DNA of 64,000 bases from Verrucomicrobiales bacterium (lineage in GTDB: Bacteria; Verrucomicrobiota; Verrucomicrobiia; Verrucomicrobiales; SLCJ01). Shown here piece by piece: positions 34,910 to 43,300 of this stretch. Each line of letters starts with the position of its first letter. Position 1 is the first letter of the stretch. The stretch is taken from positions 52,377-116,376 of the forward strand of contig JAGXGH010000008.1 of NCBI GenBank assembly GCA_024636835.1. The letters are read 5' to 3'. The notes under the pieces are model-generated. The model saw only the letters and a program-made list of their open reading frames with translations. It did not search any database and was not told the origin of the DNA. Position numbers and translations under genes: made by a program.

Positions 34910-35638
34910 ATGGAACGGGTCAAGATTTACACTCATACATGGCGATGGCTTATGATCATCGTCGGAGTTTGTTTGATTCTTCTTACACTCCTCCATCCGG
35001 TCAACCGAGCATCCCTGCGCATCGCGGGAATCGTTGGTATCTGTCTCGTTTGGGTTTCCTTACTCATCAAGTGCCGCCGCAAAAGCACGCCGTCCGTTAT
35101 CCTTCTCGCCTTGCCTGTTGTACTCACTATCTACTTGGTGATTCCCGTCAGAGTTTCCGACCACCAAGCACTCAGGTCTGCCTATCTCGAAGAACTCGAG
35201 AAACTGGACGGCACACGCTACGTGTGGGGTGGTGAGTCCAAACTCGGTGTCGATTGCTCAGGGCTGCCCCGCCTTGCCCTCCGCCAAGCGCATTGCCGCA
35301 GATTTTTCTCCACAGGCAATCCAGGCCACGCGCGGGCTTGGCTCAATTCTTGGTGGTTCGACTCGAGCGCCGATGCGCTCGCCAACGATTATCGTGGATT
35401 CACCTGGCCCGTCGACGTCGAGGGAACTCTTCAAGACATCGACCCAAAAACCATCAACCCCGGTGACCTCGCCATCACTGAAAACGGCGTACACCTTCTT
35501 GTCTTTCTAGGCGACGGCAAATGGATCCAGGCCGACCCCGGCCCAAACAAAGTTCTCATCCAGGATCCCAAAGTGGACTCCAGCGGATGGTTTAAAATGA
35601 AATCCACCATTCATCGATGGCGGGAGTTGTACAAGTAG
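34910..35638 (+). CDS. Membrane-anchored NlpC/P60-like cysteine peptidase
   Basis: ATG 34910 is chosen because GGAGGA lies seven bases before it. About residues 10-85 form three hydrophobic helices. The C-terminal domain (about residues 105-242) has the NlpC/P60 layout: YVWGGESKLGVDCSGLPRLA with the nucleophile Cys, and GVHLLVFLGDGKWIQADPG with the His. This family cuts peptidoglycan stem peptides. The usual fully conserved third polar residue is hard to place. The stop codon TAG is itself part of the first heptamer of a repeat array. Confidence 0.8.
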   Translation: MERVKIYTHTWRWLMIIVGVCLILLTLLHPVNRASLRIAGIVGICLVWVSLLIKCRRKSTPSVILLALPVVLTIYLVIPVRVSDHQALRSAYLEELEKLDGTRYVWGGESKLGVDCSGLPRLALRQAHCRRFFSTGNPGHARAWLNSWWFDSSADALANDYRGFTWPVDVEGTLQDIDPKTINPGDLAITENGVHLLVFLGDGKWIQADPGPNKVLIQDPKVDSSGWFKMKSTIHRWRELYK

Positions 35639-35666
35639 CAGGTAGCTCGTAGCTCGTAGCCAGTAT
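35632..35666 (+). repeat. Short heptamer array at a gene end
   Basis: Units of seven bases follow: CAAGTAG, CAGGTAG, CTCGTAG, CTCGTAG, CCAGTAT. The TAG of the first unit is the stop codon of the NlpC-like gene. Farther on, ATTGACC and ATTGACT (35729-35742) form another heptamer pair. Confidence 0.8.
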
Positions 35667-35786
35667 CGGAGGGGGATTCAGAGAACGGGAATCGGCGTGC
35701 GCAGATTCAGGCAACCCTCGAATTGGGTCCTCCCATTGACCATTGACTCTCGATGAATACCGGGCAGCCCGCTCGGTGAATAGCCA

Positions 35787-36497
35787 CTACGCAATATTCG
35801 TATAGACCGCCTGAACGTCGTCATCGTCCTCGAGTTTGTCGATGAGCGTCTCGACCTCCAGTAACTGTTCCTCGGTCAACTCGATCGGCGAACTTGGTAT
35901 CCGCTGTAAACTCGACTTGCGCGCTTCAATCCCAAGATCCTCCACCGCCTTCGTCAGCGAGGCAAAAGCCGTGTAGTCACCGTAGACATAGGCTACCCCA
36001 TCGTTCACCGTCAGCTCCTCAAGTCCGGCGTCGATCAGTTCCAACTCCACCTCGTCCATGTCTTTGTCGGCAGGCACATCGAACTCAATCACTGCCTTTC
36101 GCGAAAACATGAAGTTCAATTGTCCGGACTGCACCATTTCGCCACCGTTCTTATTGAAGACGATCTTCAAGTTGGCAACTGAGCGGTTGGTGTTATCCGT
36201 CGCGCATTCGACGAAAAACAGCACACCGTGCGGACCCTTGCCTTCATAAGAAATTTCCTGATAGGTCGTACCGTCAGCACCAGAAGCCCGGGCAATCGCC
36301 TTGTCGACGTTGTCCTTCGGCATATTTTCCGCCTTCGCATTCTGGATCGCCGACCGCAGCTTCGCGTTTGATTCAGGATCCGAACCACCCTCTTTTGCTG
36401 CCATGGTGATCGCCCGGGCGATCTTCGGAAACACCTTCGACATCTTGTCCCATCGAGCTTCCTTCGACTTCCGGCGGTATTCAAATGCACGTCCCAT
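35787..36497 (-). CDS. yebC: YebC/PmpR-family protein
   Basis: The 236-residue protein matches the TACO1/YebC family over its whole length: [55 protein letters not shown] and [19 protein letters not shown]. Members have been called transcriptional regulators and more recently translation factors at proline-rich stalls. It is alone on the minus strand, and an array of heptamers lies upstream. Confidence 0.96.
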   Translation of the reverse strand: MGRAFEYRRKSKEARWDKMSKVFPKIARAITMAAKEGGSDPESNAKLRSAIQNAKAENMPKDNVDKAIARASGADGTTYQEISYEGKGPHGVLFFVECATDNTNRSVANLKIVFNKNGGEMVQSGQLNFMFSRKAVIEFDVPADKDMDEVELELIDAGLEELTVNDGVAYVYGDYTAFASLTKAVEDLGIEARKSSLQRIPSSPIELTEEQLLEVETLIDKLEDDDDVQAVYTNIA

Positions 36498-36819
36498 AAC
36501 TGTATTCTTTCGAGCTGAGTATATTGAAGAGTATCGTCACCGGACCACCGATGACAGCGCAAAACCATAGAAGCATCTCGCAGCCGTCTCAAGCGAATTG
36601 AATAGAGATGTCGCTCGTTATGAGTGTAAGAAAATGCCGATGCAGGTATCAGGTATCAGGTATCAGGTATCAGGTAGCAGGTAGCAGGTAGCAGGTAGCA
36701 GGTAGCAGGCGTCAGGCGTCAGACATTGGGCATTGGTCGCAAGCGGTAGCGGTTCGGAAATGCTGATTCGTACTTTTTTGCGCCTTTTTCTGCCTCTTTA
36801 CGGCAAAAAAAACCACACC
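36498..36819. other. Intergenic region with repeats, no gene
   Basis: This 322-base gap between the yebC start and the SNF2 gene end holds the heptamer array at 36643-36719, an ATTGGGC-ATTGGTC pair (36725-36738), and a TTTTTTGCGCCTTTTTCTGC segment (36774 onward) related to 17911-17933. No coding sequence is seen. Confidence 0.7.
36643..36719 (+). repeat. Heptamer tandem array of 11 units
   Basis: Four CAGGTAT (36643-36670), five CAGGTAG (36671-36705) and two CAGGCGT (36706-36719) follow without interruption. The period is exactly seven, the CAGG part is invariant, and the last three bases change in blocks, as expected for stepwise slippage and spread. Confidence 0.97.
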
Positions 36820-39800
36820 TCACTTCACCAATTCCTTGAGATCCACGTCCGCGAGACCGCCCATCATCGGTGCCCTGTCATCCACCGCTAGATCAATCAC
36901 TGCCTGCTTTTTACGCTGAAGACGTAGAACCTTCTCCTCAACAGTGCCGCGGGTAATCAGCTTATACACCGTCACTGGTCGATCCTGACCAATACGGTGA
37001 GCCCTATCCGTCGCTTGATTCTCCACCGCCGGGTTCCACCACGGATCGAAATGCACCACGGTATCCGCTGCCGTGAGCGTCAGCCCATAGCCGCCCGCTT
37101 TGAGACTGATGAGAAACACCGGAGTTTTGCCCTTCTGAAACTTCGCCACTTCCTCACGACGGTTCGACGATTGACCGTCGAGATAACAGAATTCCCAGCC
37201 TTCTTCGCGCAGGTCGTCGGCAATCAATTTCAGCATACTGACGAACTGACTGAAAACCAACACCCGATGCCCACCCTCGATCGATTCTCGCAAGATCTCC
37301 TTGAGTAATTCACGCTTGGCGCTGAAATCTGTCGCCGCCATCTTCTCGAGCACGGCCGGTTCCAATCCCAGAAGCCGTACGTCACAGCAAGTTTGGCGTA
37401 ATCGCAACAAGGCCGTCAATGCTGCCATCCTCCCAGCACCAGAGGATTGCTTCGAGAGATCAGCAACTTTTGCCCGAGCAGTATCCGCTAACTTTCGATA
37501 AAGCGATGCCTGAGCCGGTGTCAACTCCACCTGCGCCACTTGCAAAATCTTCTCCGGTAATTCCGGTGCCACCTGACTCTTGGTTCGACGCAGGAAGAAT
37601 GGCGCAACCCGCCGCGATAATCGCGCACCCACTTCGTGATCGGGAGCCGAGCCCGAGAGCGGCTTTTCATAGCGATCCTGAAAGGTCTTGAATCCACCGA
37701 GATATCCCGGCTGAATGAACTCAAAGATCGACCACAAATCGCGCACGGAGTTTTCCACCGGTGTCCCCGATAGCGCTACCCGTGCTCCCGCCTTTAACTG
37801 TCGAACCGCCTTCGACGCCTGACTACGCGGATTGCGTAATAAACTGGCCTCATCGAGCACAATAGCCGAAAAGTTCGTTTTTCCGTAAACCGCGTCCATA
37901 TCTCTGTGAATAAGTCCGTATGTCGTCAAAACGATCTCTGCCACATCAATCGTAGTGAAGAATTTCTTCCTCCCCGTACCGTGCAAGGTGAGCACTCGCC
38001 GCTCCGGCAACCACTTCGCCGCCTCTTGTTGCCAGTTGCCCAGTAGCGAAGTCGGAACCACCACGAGAACCGGCCCCGGCTTTTCACCAGCGCGCAACCA
38101 CCAGTCAACAAAAGCCAGGGTCTGCAAGGTCTTGCCCAATCCCATATCATCGCCCAACAACGCCCCTCGCCCACCCCTAGCCTGCGCGATCATCCACTGA
38201 ACTCCTGTCCGCTGGTAATCGCGTAAAAAACCGACCAAGTCAGCAATAGGCGAGAGATCCACCTTTTCATCTATCGCCGGCGGAATGGAACCCTCGAGGG
38301 CCGATGCCAGGAAGTCACTCTGCTCCGGCGCTACCTCGTAACACCCAGCCGCCGTCTGATGCGGATCGACATCCAGCAAGGTCTCACTAAGTTCACGAAT
38401 TGCCGCAAGATCAACCGCCACCTCTTCACCACTCGACGCCTTGAAGCGCTGGCGACCCGAGCGCAGTAAATTCTCGACCTCCGCAGTAGTCAGCGAGATC
38501 TCTTTACCACGGTGATTCACCGAATACCCGATCTCCGCCGCCATCCACCCACCATCACCCGCATCTCTACTACCCGACCAAGCCAAGCGCGGACGCAAGA
38601 CGGGAACACTACCCGAAACATGGGTGAAACGTTCGCCAAAAACGACCCGCCAGCCACGACCACGCCACAGGGTGACTTTTTCCGCAAGAAACTGAAAAAT
38701 AGCATCTTGTTGATTGATAATCAATGTTTCTTGATCTTTTTCAACCCACCCGAATGCCCTCAATTCAGTGAGAATAGCCGACTCAAACTCACGCTGCCGG
38801 CGATAAAGCACCACTCCGCCATCCACCGATTTCGTCCAAACACCAAGCTCTAATTCGCCCATTTCCCCGTCATTTTTAATTTTTACGCCATCTGCGGGTA
38901 AGTTAATATCTGTAGGAGAATAATCGAAATTCAGCGTTCCATCGAGATGACGCATCGACCCCTCAACCTCAAGCACCGGAATCGGTCGCCTATCAATGAT
39001 TTTCACCTCACCAGCAATCACCTTCTCCACCTGGGCGAGATCGAACAGCTCCTGCAAATCGTCGAGGCGCAATAACAGCCACTCGAAGGTAGGCGTGAAG
39101 TCCACATCCTCGCCTTGCAAAGCGGCAGCCCGCCAGTCCAGTAAATGGCCTTTTTCCACCTCGCTCCAAGCACCCTCGATCTCAATCACCGGCACCGCAG
39201 ACCATCGGTCGAGCTTATCACTGCGATATTGTGAAAACACCCAAGTAGAAGGACCAGCAGCCAACACTACCGAATCATCCGCTGCAGCCAAACCCAAAGC
39301 CACCTCCCAAGACCTTGGCTCATTCTCATCAAGCTTCGTCACCGAAGCCTTCAACTTTGGCCGATAAGCAATCCCCGTAAAATCCAAATCACTACCCGAA
39401 ACCGTGACTAGCGACGCCTTACCGAGAGTCTCGATCACCCCATCAACAGACCGCAGTCCAGCCATCAGCCGAAGAAGATCCGCCACAGGCACCGAAATCA
39501 TCACCGCCCGTGGAGACACACCAAGTTCACCCAACCAACGGTTCAACACCATTTCATCCACCGGCACCGCACCATCCGCCAAATCACCCCGCACCACACG
39601 CAAGCTAGCATTGCCTTTAGCTCCCTTGAGAAGCCATCCCTCGGGCAGATCCACTGATACCGCCCACTCACCCTTACCAGGCGCAGACTGGTCGGACGAA
39701 CCTTTGTCTGGCTGCTTTTTACGCATTTCGCTTACCTCACTCTCAGTGCTTTCCACCTGATTGGCCATCCATTGCAAGCCCACCGCCACCGTGTGTCCGC

Positions 39801-40035
39801 ACACTGCACCCGTCGAGCGACTCTCGTAACACGAACAGAGGTTCTTCACATCTGTCGGACCATTTACTCGCATCCCTGCTGACGCCACTTTACGTCCATC
39901 ACGCATTCCACCTGAGAGCACCACACCATCCCAGCTCGCTTTCGCCACCGCCCCCGACTTCCACAAATCCCGCCCCTGCTTCATCGCCTTCCACCCGGCA
40001 ATCTCGCCTAGCCATTTCTCAGTCATTTCCTGCAT
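36820..40035 (-). CDS. SWIM zinc-finger SNF2-family helicase
   Basis: The 1071-residue protein starts at ATG 40035 (a TTG five codons upstream and an ATG three codons downstream, preceded by AGGAA, are alternatives). A SWIM finger lies near residues 65-90 (CSCYESRSTGAVCGHTVAV). About residues 100-590 are a long accessory region. The SNF2 ATPase follows: DDMGLGKTLQTLAF (about 630), VVPTSLLGNW, motif II as LDEAS, SGTPVENSVRDLW, then lobe 2 with VFSQFVSML, LISLKAGGYGLTLTAADTV and THRIGQ-type ATDRAHRIGQDRPV. This is the bacterial SWI2/SNF2 type, linked to transcription restart or DNA repair; precise role unknown. It stands alone. Confidence 0.93.
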   Translation of the reverse strand: MQEMTEKWLGEIAGWKAMKQGRDLWKSGAVAKASWDGVVLSGGMRDGRKVASAGMRVNGPTDVKNLCSCYESRSTGAVCGHTVAVGLQWMANQVESTESEVSEMRKKQPDKGSSDQSAPGKGEWAVSVDLPEGWLLKGAKGNASLRVVRGDLADGAVPVDEMVLNRWLGELGVSPRAVMISVPVADLLRLMAGLRSVDGVIETLGKASLVTVSGSDLDFTGIAYRPKLKASVTKLDENEPRSWEVALGLAAADDSVVLAAGPSTWVFSQYRSDKLDRWSAVPVIEIEGAWSEVEKGHLLDWRAAALQGEDVDFTPTFEWLLLRLDDLQELFDLAQVEKVIAGEVKIIDRRPIPVLEVEGSMRHLDGTLNFDYSPTDINLPADGVKIKNDGEMGELELGVWTKSVDGGVVLYRRQREFESAILTELRAFGWVEKDQETLIINQQDAIFQFLAEKVTLWRGRGWRVVFGERFTHVSGSVPVLRPRLAWSGSRDAGDGGWMAAEIGYSVNHRGKEISLTTAEVENLLRSGRQRFKASSGEEVAVDLAAIRELSETLLDVDPHQTAAGCYEVAPEQSDFLASALEGSIPPAIDEKVDLSPIADLVGFLRDYQRTGVQWMIAQARGGRGALLGDDMGLGKTLQTLAFVDWWLRAGEKPGPVLVVVPTSLLGNWQQEAAKWLPERRVLTLHGTGRKKFFTTIDVAEIVLTTYGLIHRDMDAVYGKTNFSAIVLDEASLLRNPRSQASKAVRQLKAGARVALSGTPVENSVRDLWSIFEFIQPGYLGGFKTFQDRYEKPLSGSAPDHEVGARLSRRVAPFFLRRTKSQVAPELPEKILQVAQVELTPAQASLYRKLADTARAKVADLSKQSSGAGRMAALTALLRLRQTCCDVRLLGLEPAVLEKMAATDFSAKRELLKEILRESIEGGHRVLVFSQFVSMLKLIADDLREEGWEFCYLDGQSSNRREEVAKFQKGKTPVFLISLKAGGYGLTLTAADTVVHFDPWWNPAVENQATDRAHRIGQDRPVTVYKLITRGTVEEKVLRLQRKKQAVIDLAVDDRAPMMGGLADVDLKELVK

Positions 40036-40044
40036 TGAGGGGAA

Positions 40045-40072
40045 GGTCAATGGTCAAGAGCCAATGGTCAAT
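40045..40072. repeat. Heptamer repeat of the GGTCAAT type
   Basis: Four units run GGTCAAT, GGTCAAG, AGCCAAT, GGTCAAT just upstream of the SNF2 start. The same word appears inverted at 35729-35742. Confidence 0.75.
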
Positions 40073-40100
40073 GGGATTTCTGAAACCAATTCATACCAAA

Positions 40101-40235
40101 TCTTGGTATTGATCTGACGCGTCGCGTAGAACCGCTGCGCGGCACGCGATTGACAAGTGGGCGTGGAGTTGGTTGATAGTGAGCTACTTGTTCGCGGCAA
40201 AAAGTCAGGTTATTATTCAAAACCGGTATCACCTG
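40101..40235 (+). repeat. Dispersed repeat, copy 2
   Basis: Positions 40101-40150 are identical to 9970-10019. The element is preceded by an inverted ATACCAA-ATC-TTGGTAT (40093-40109). The downstream 80 bases keep partial similarity with copy 1 and end near CGGTAT (40224-40229), as copy 1 ends near 10100. The gap 40073-40662 holds this copy, copy 3 and two short G/C-rich hairpins (GGGGGTGCGCCTCGCACCCC near 40352-40371; GTGGGCGGGGACGCCCAC near 40499-40516), but no gene. Confidence 0.9.
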
Positions 40236-40547
40236 CCGCGCCCAGCCTGGTGGCAGCAGTAGGTTGCACCCATCGATCACATCACCTGATGTGCCTCACT
40301 CCATCAATACCCATCGATCAAGCACCCCATCGCTGCACCATTCTCCGTCGGAGGGGGTGCGCCTCGCACCCCACATTCACCTTACTCTGCTCATCGATGC
40401 TTTAACTCAGATAACCAACCCTTAAAAAGCCACCACTCCTCACCAGACACACCCCATTAGGCCACATTACGTTGCACTCTTCGCCCACACCTCACGATGT
40501 GGGCGGGGACGCCCACACTCCATCGCTAAAGCCTCCGATGAACTATA

Positions 40548-40626
40548 ATAATCTGACGCGAACGAGCGGAAAGTTACGTGATCGTGAACGACTTGTGCCG
40601 GGAAAATAGTCATATTTTTAATCGCA
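40548..40626 (+). repeat. Dispersed repeat, decayed copy 3
   Basis: ATCTGACGCG near 40551 and the later ACTTGTGCCGGGAAAATAGT match copies 1 and 2 with many changes between. No open frame is present. Confidence 0.65.
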
Positions 40627-40662
40627 CGCAGTACAAGCACTTTCTCGTTTTGAGATAGATCT

Positions 40663-41130
40663 CTACTCTGGCCGAGTGATCGCCGAATTCGGGGCTGACT
40701 CGAGAATCGAATCTAACGCTTCACGAGTGACGCCAAAATCCCTGCTTCTTCCGGTCGCTGCCTGAATGACAACGCGCTTGAAGCCCAAGCCTTTGAAGAG
40801 TAGTTCGAGCTCCTCGTTGGAGGGCTTCTCATCGCCCCATCCTTTGCTGGTCGTGAGCAGGAGTAAATCTCTCTTTCCTTTGTAGCTGACCAGATCAGAT
40901 TTCAATTCCTCCACGGATTTTGCGCCCAGAGTATCAGGCTTCATCACATGAAGATCATTCACATCTTCGATATAGATTCGGAAGTCAGAGCTATTCTCGA
41001 GCGCTTGCTGCTCTTCAAACGTTTTTACTGACGAAGGTTCAGCCACCGCAAACCGAAGGTCAACCAAGGCGCAGATCAATACCACACCCAGGCAGCTCAG
41101 CCGAGTAGGCTCATAAAAACCTAATTTCAT
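40663..41130 (-). CDS. Small secreted protein of unknown function
   Basis: Not recognised. The 155-residue protein starts with a signal peptide (hydrophobic core LGVVLICALVDLRFAVA, cleavage near VAEP). The mature part is about 125 residues, alpha/beta in appearance (LVSYKGKRDLLLLTTSKGW, LFKGLGFKRVVIQAATG), with no cysteine pair. It lies 49 bases downstream of gspG on the same strand and might be cotranscribed with the secretion genes; this is only positional. Confidence 0.7.
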   Translation of the reverse strand: MKLGFYEPTRLSCLGVVLICALVDLRFAVAEPSSVKTFEEQQALENSSDFRIYIEDVNDLHVMKPDTLGAKSVEELKSDLVSYKGKRDLLLLTTSKGWGDEKPSNEELELLFKGLGFKRVVIQAATGRSRDFGVTREALDSILESAPNSAITRPE

Positions 41131-41179
41131 CTAAACATTATCATGCGTCTAACTCATGATCTATTCAGTGAGCCTCTAC

Positions 41180-41773
41180 CTACCAGTTGACGATCCACTG
41201 GTTCTCTTTCACTTCGGTGTCTTCCTGATCGTCAATCCCAAACGACCAGAGGTCGTAATGATCCGGTGCGTTTTGCATCTCCGTGGAATTTGGGTCGGCT
41301 AGGTACTGGATACGGTTCTGGAACCCGTCGATAATATAAATGCCGGTTCCGTCCTCTTCCGTCCATCCCTGCTGACTGTCGGCGTTGACCAGCTCGTCGA
41401 GATAGCTTTTTGCCCTAGGAGCATTACTCTTGTCATACGAGGTGCTGTCAAACCAATCGAGTTCGACATCGGCATCACTGATCTCACCATCGTAATTGGT
41501 GTCGCCGGAAAGTGCGGCGTAGAGAATCTTCGACCCCTCTTCGGCATCATTACTCAGCGGGTAGGCTCCGTGATCTGCATGGAATCCCTCGAGCGCCGCT
41601 TTGATGGCCGCAACCTGTGCGATGGTTTTTTTCTCGTAGCCGCTCCGTAACGCATACTGAACGCCGCCCAAAGTAAGCGTCATTAGAATGGCGAGAATGA
41701 TCATGACGATCAAAAGCTCGACGAGAGTGAAACCGGATTGAGGCCGAGCTGCTTTGTTAAGAGAAGTTTTCAT
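41180..41773 (-). CDS. gspG: Type II secretion major pseudopilin (GspG)-like
   Basis: The prepilin signal SGFTLVELLIVM has the processing site at G before F, then a hydrophobic helix. Prepilin peptidase removes the short leader and methylates the Phe. The C-terminal half (HADHGAYPLSND, then NRIQYLADPN and DLWSFGIDDQ) has the GspG calcium-loop layout. At 197 residues it is longer than the ~140 typical for GspG because of an acidic insert near residues 80-130 (SGDTNYDGEISDADVELDWF). It belongs with the GspF and GspE genes upstream. Confidence 0.9.
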   Translation of the reverse strand: MKTSLNKAARPQSGFTLVELLIVMIILAILMTLTLGGVQYALRSGYEKKTIAQVAAIKAALEGFHADHGAYPLSNDAEEGSKILYAALSGDTNYDGEISDADVELDWFDSTSYDKSNAPRAKSYLDELVNADSQQGWTEEDGTGIYIIDGFQNRIQYLADPNSTEMQNAPDHYDLWSFGIDDQEDTEVKENQWIVNW

Positions 41774-41908
41774 GAGTCAGGTGTGCTTGAAATTTTGGAC
41801 GCGTAGCCTCTTCAATCGTAGCACGATTTATCTTACAATGTAAACACCAGCCTTTCCTGAAGTGAAGTACCCTCGGAAAGACTGGTGGTGGAATGTGCGG
41901 AAGCGGGC

Positions 41909-43177
41909 CTAGGTCTGTCCCATCTTGTTAATGATTTCGATGAGAGGCAGGAAGAGTGCGAGAACGATCGTTCCTACAATCACTGCCAAGAACACGATCA
42001 TGATAGGCTCGAGCAAGGAGGTCATCGCGGAGACCGCGTTGTCCACCTCATCGTCATAAACGTCGGCGACTTTGAGTAGCATGTCCGGTAACTGACCGGT
42101 TTCCTCACCCACGTCGACCATGGAAATCACCATGGACGGGAAAACTTTCGAGGCTTCAAGGGGTTGGACGATGGATTCACCCTCCTTGACCGCATCGTGA
42201 ACCTTGCCAATCGCGTTGGAAAGAATCACGTTACCGGCAGTTTCACGGGTAATGTTGAGGGCTTGAAGGATGGGAACACCGGAAGTCACGAGTGTTCCCA
42301 GCGTGCGACTGAATCGCGCGATGGCGCTCTTGCGCTGAACGTCACCGATCAAGGGTAATTTCAACTTTATGGTGTCGATGGCGCTCCGTCCACCAGTGGT
42401 CGCTGACCATGCCTTCCAGCCGATCGTGAGAAGCACACCTCCAGCAACAAGGAGGATAATGTTGTTTTGAATAAACTCACTGAAATCCATCACGCCCTGG
42501 GTCAGTGCTGGAAGGTCGGCACCGTTGAGCATCTCATCGAAGATTTGCTCGAACTTTGGAACGATGTAGAGCATCAGGAAGATCACGATCGACACCGCGA
42601 TAAACATGACAATCACTGGATAGATCATCGCGGAGACAATCTTGTTCTTCAGTTTTTGAGCTTTCTCTTGGTAGTCTGCAAGACGTGCCAAGACGAGTTC
42701 AAGCACACCGCCGAGCTCACCGGCTTTAACCATGTTCACATAAAGCTTGTTAAAGATCTTCGGATGACCACCGAGACTCTCAGAGAATGTCGCACCAGAC
42801 TGGACGGAGTCCGCCAATGAGGTGATGGTGGCACGCAGTGCCGGATTTGGCTCCTGCTTGCCAAGAACATTCAGTCCACGCAGCAATGGTAGACCTGAAT
42901 CAATCAGCGTTGCCAACTGACGTGTGAAAATCATCAAGGTCTTGGAGTTGACCTTGCCTTTGGCAGCACCCTTTGCAGCAGCACCAGATGATTTACTGCC
43001 CTTGGATTTCCCTACCTTTGTTTTTCCTGCGCCGCCCTTGCCGGCTTCGGAAATTTGTGTTGGGTAAAACCCTTCGGATCGGAGTTGGTTGAGCGCTTCG
43101 GATTCAGAGGAAGCTTCTACGCTTCCCTTGGTCTCGTTGCCATTGGCGTCGAGCGCGTTGTAGTCGAATTTAGCCAT
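41909..43177 (-). CDS. gspF: GspF/PilC inner-membrane platform protein
   Basis: This 422-residue protein has two repeats of the GspF/PilC domain (FTRQLATLIDSGLPLLRGLN and FSRTLGTLVTSGVPILQALN), each followed by membrane helices. An N-terminal domain of about 60 residues (FDYNALDANGNETKGSVEAS) and a Lys/Gly/Ala-rich linker precede them. It forms the membrane platform of type II secretion or type IV pili and contacts the ATPase. It lies 124 bases downstream of the second ATPase. Confidence 0.95.
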   Translation of the reverse strand: MAKFDYNALDANGNETKGSVEASSESEALNQLRSEGFYPTQISEAGKGGAGKTKVGKSKGSKSSGAAAKGAAKGKVNSKTLMIFTRQLATLIDSGLPLLRGLNVLGKQEPNPALRATITSLADSVQSGATFSESLGGHPKIFNKLYVNMVKAGELGGVLELVLARLADYQEKAQKLKNKIVSAMIYPVIVMFIAVSIVIFLMLYIVPKFEQIFDEMLNGADLPALTQGVMDFSEFIQNNIILLVAGGVLLTIGWKAWSATTGGRSAIDTIKLKLPLIGDVQRKSAIARFSRTLGTLVTSGVPILQALNITRETAGNVILSNAIGKVHDAVKEGESIVQPLEASKVFPSMVISMVDVGEETGQLPDMLLKVADVYDDEVDNAVSAMTSLLEPIMIVFLAVIVGTIVLALFLPLIEIINKMGQT

Positions 43178-43300
43178 ACTATTTGGGGTGGTTGAGGAGA
43201 GAGTTCTCTTTGTAGAGAGAATTATAGGAGATCTGCTTTGTTTCTGTAAACTGGTATTCCTGAGAGTTTTCGAGTAATTTTAAGGCAAAGTGCTTTAAAT

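Noticed and set aside
36643..36719. CRISPR array
   Set aside because: Units of seven bases without spacers; it is a simple tandem repeat.
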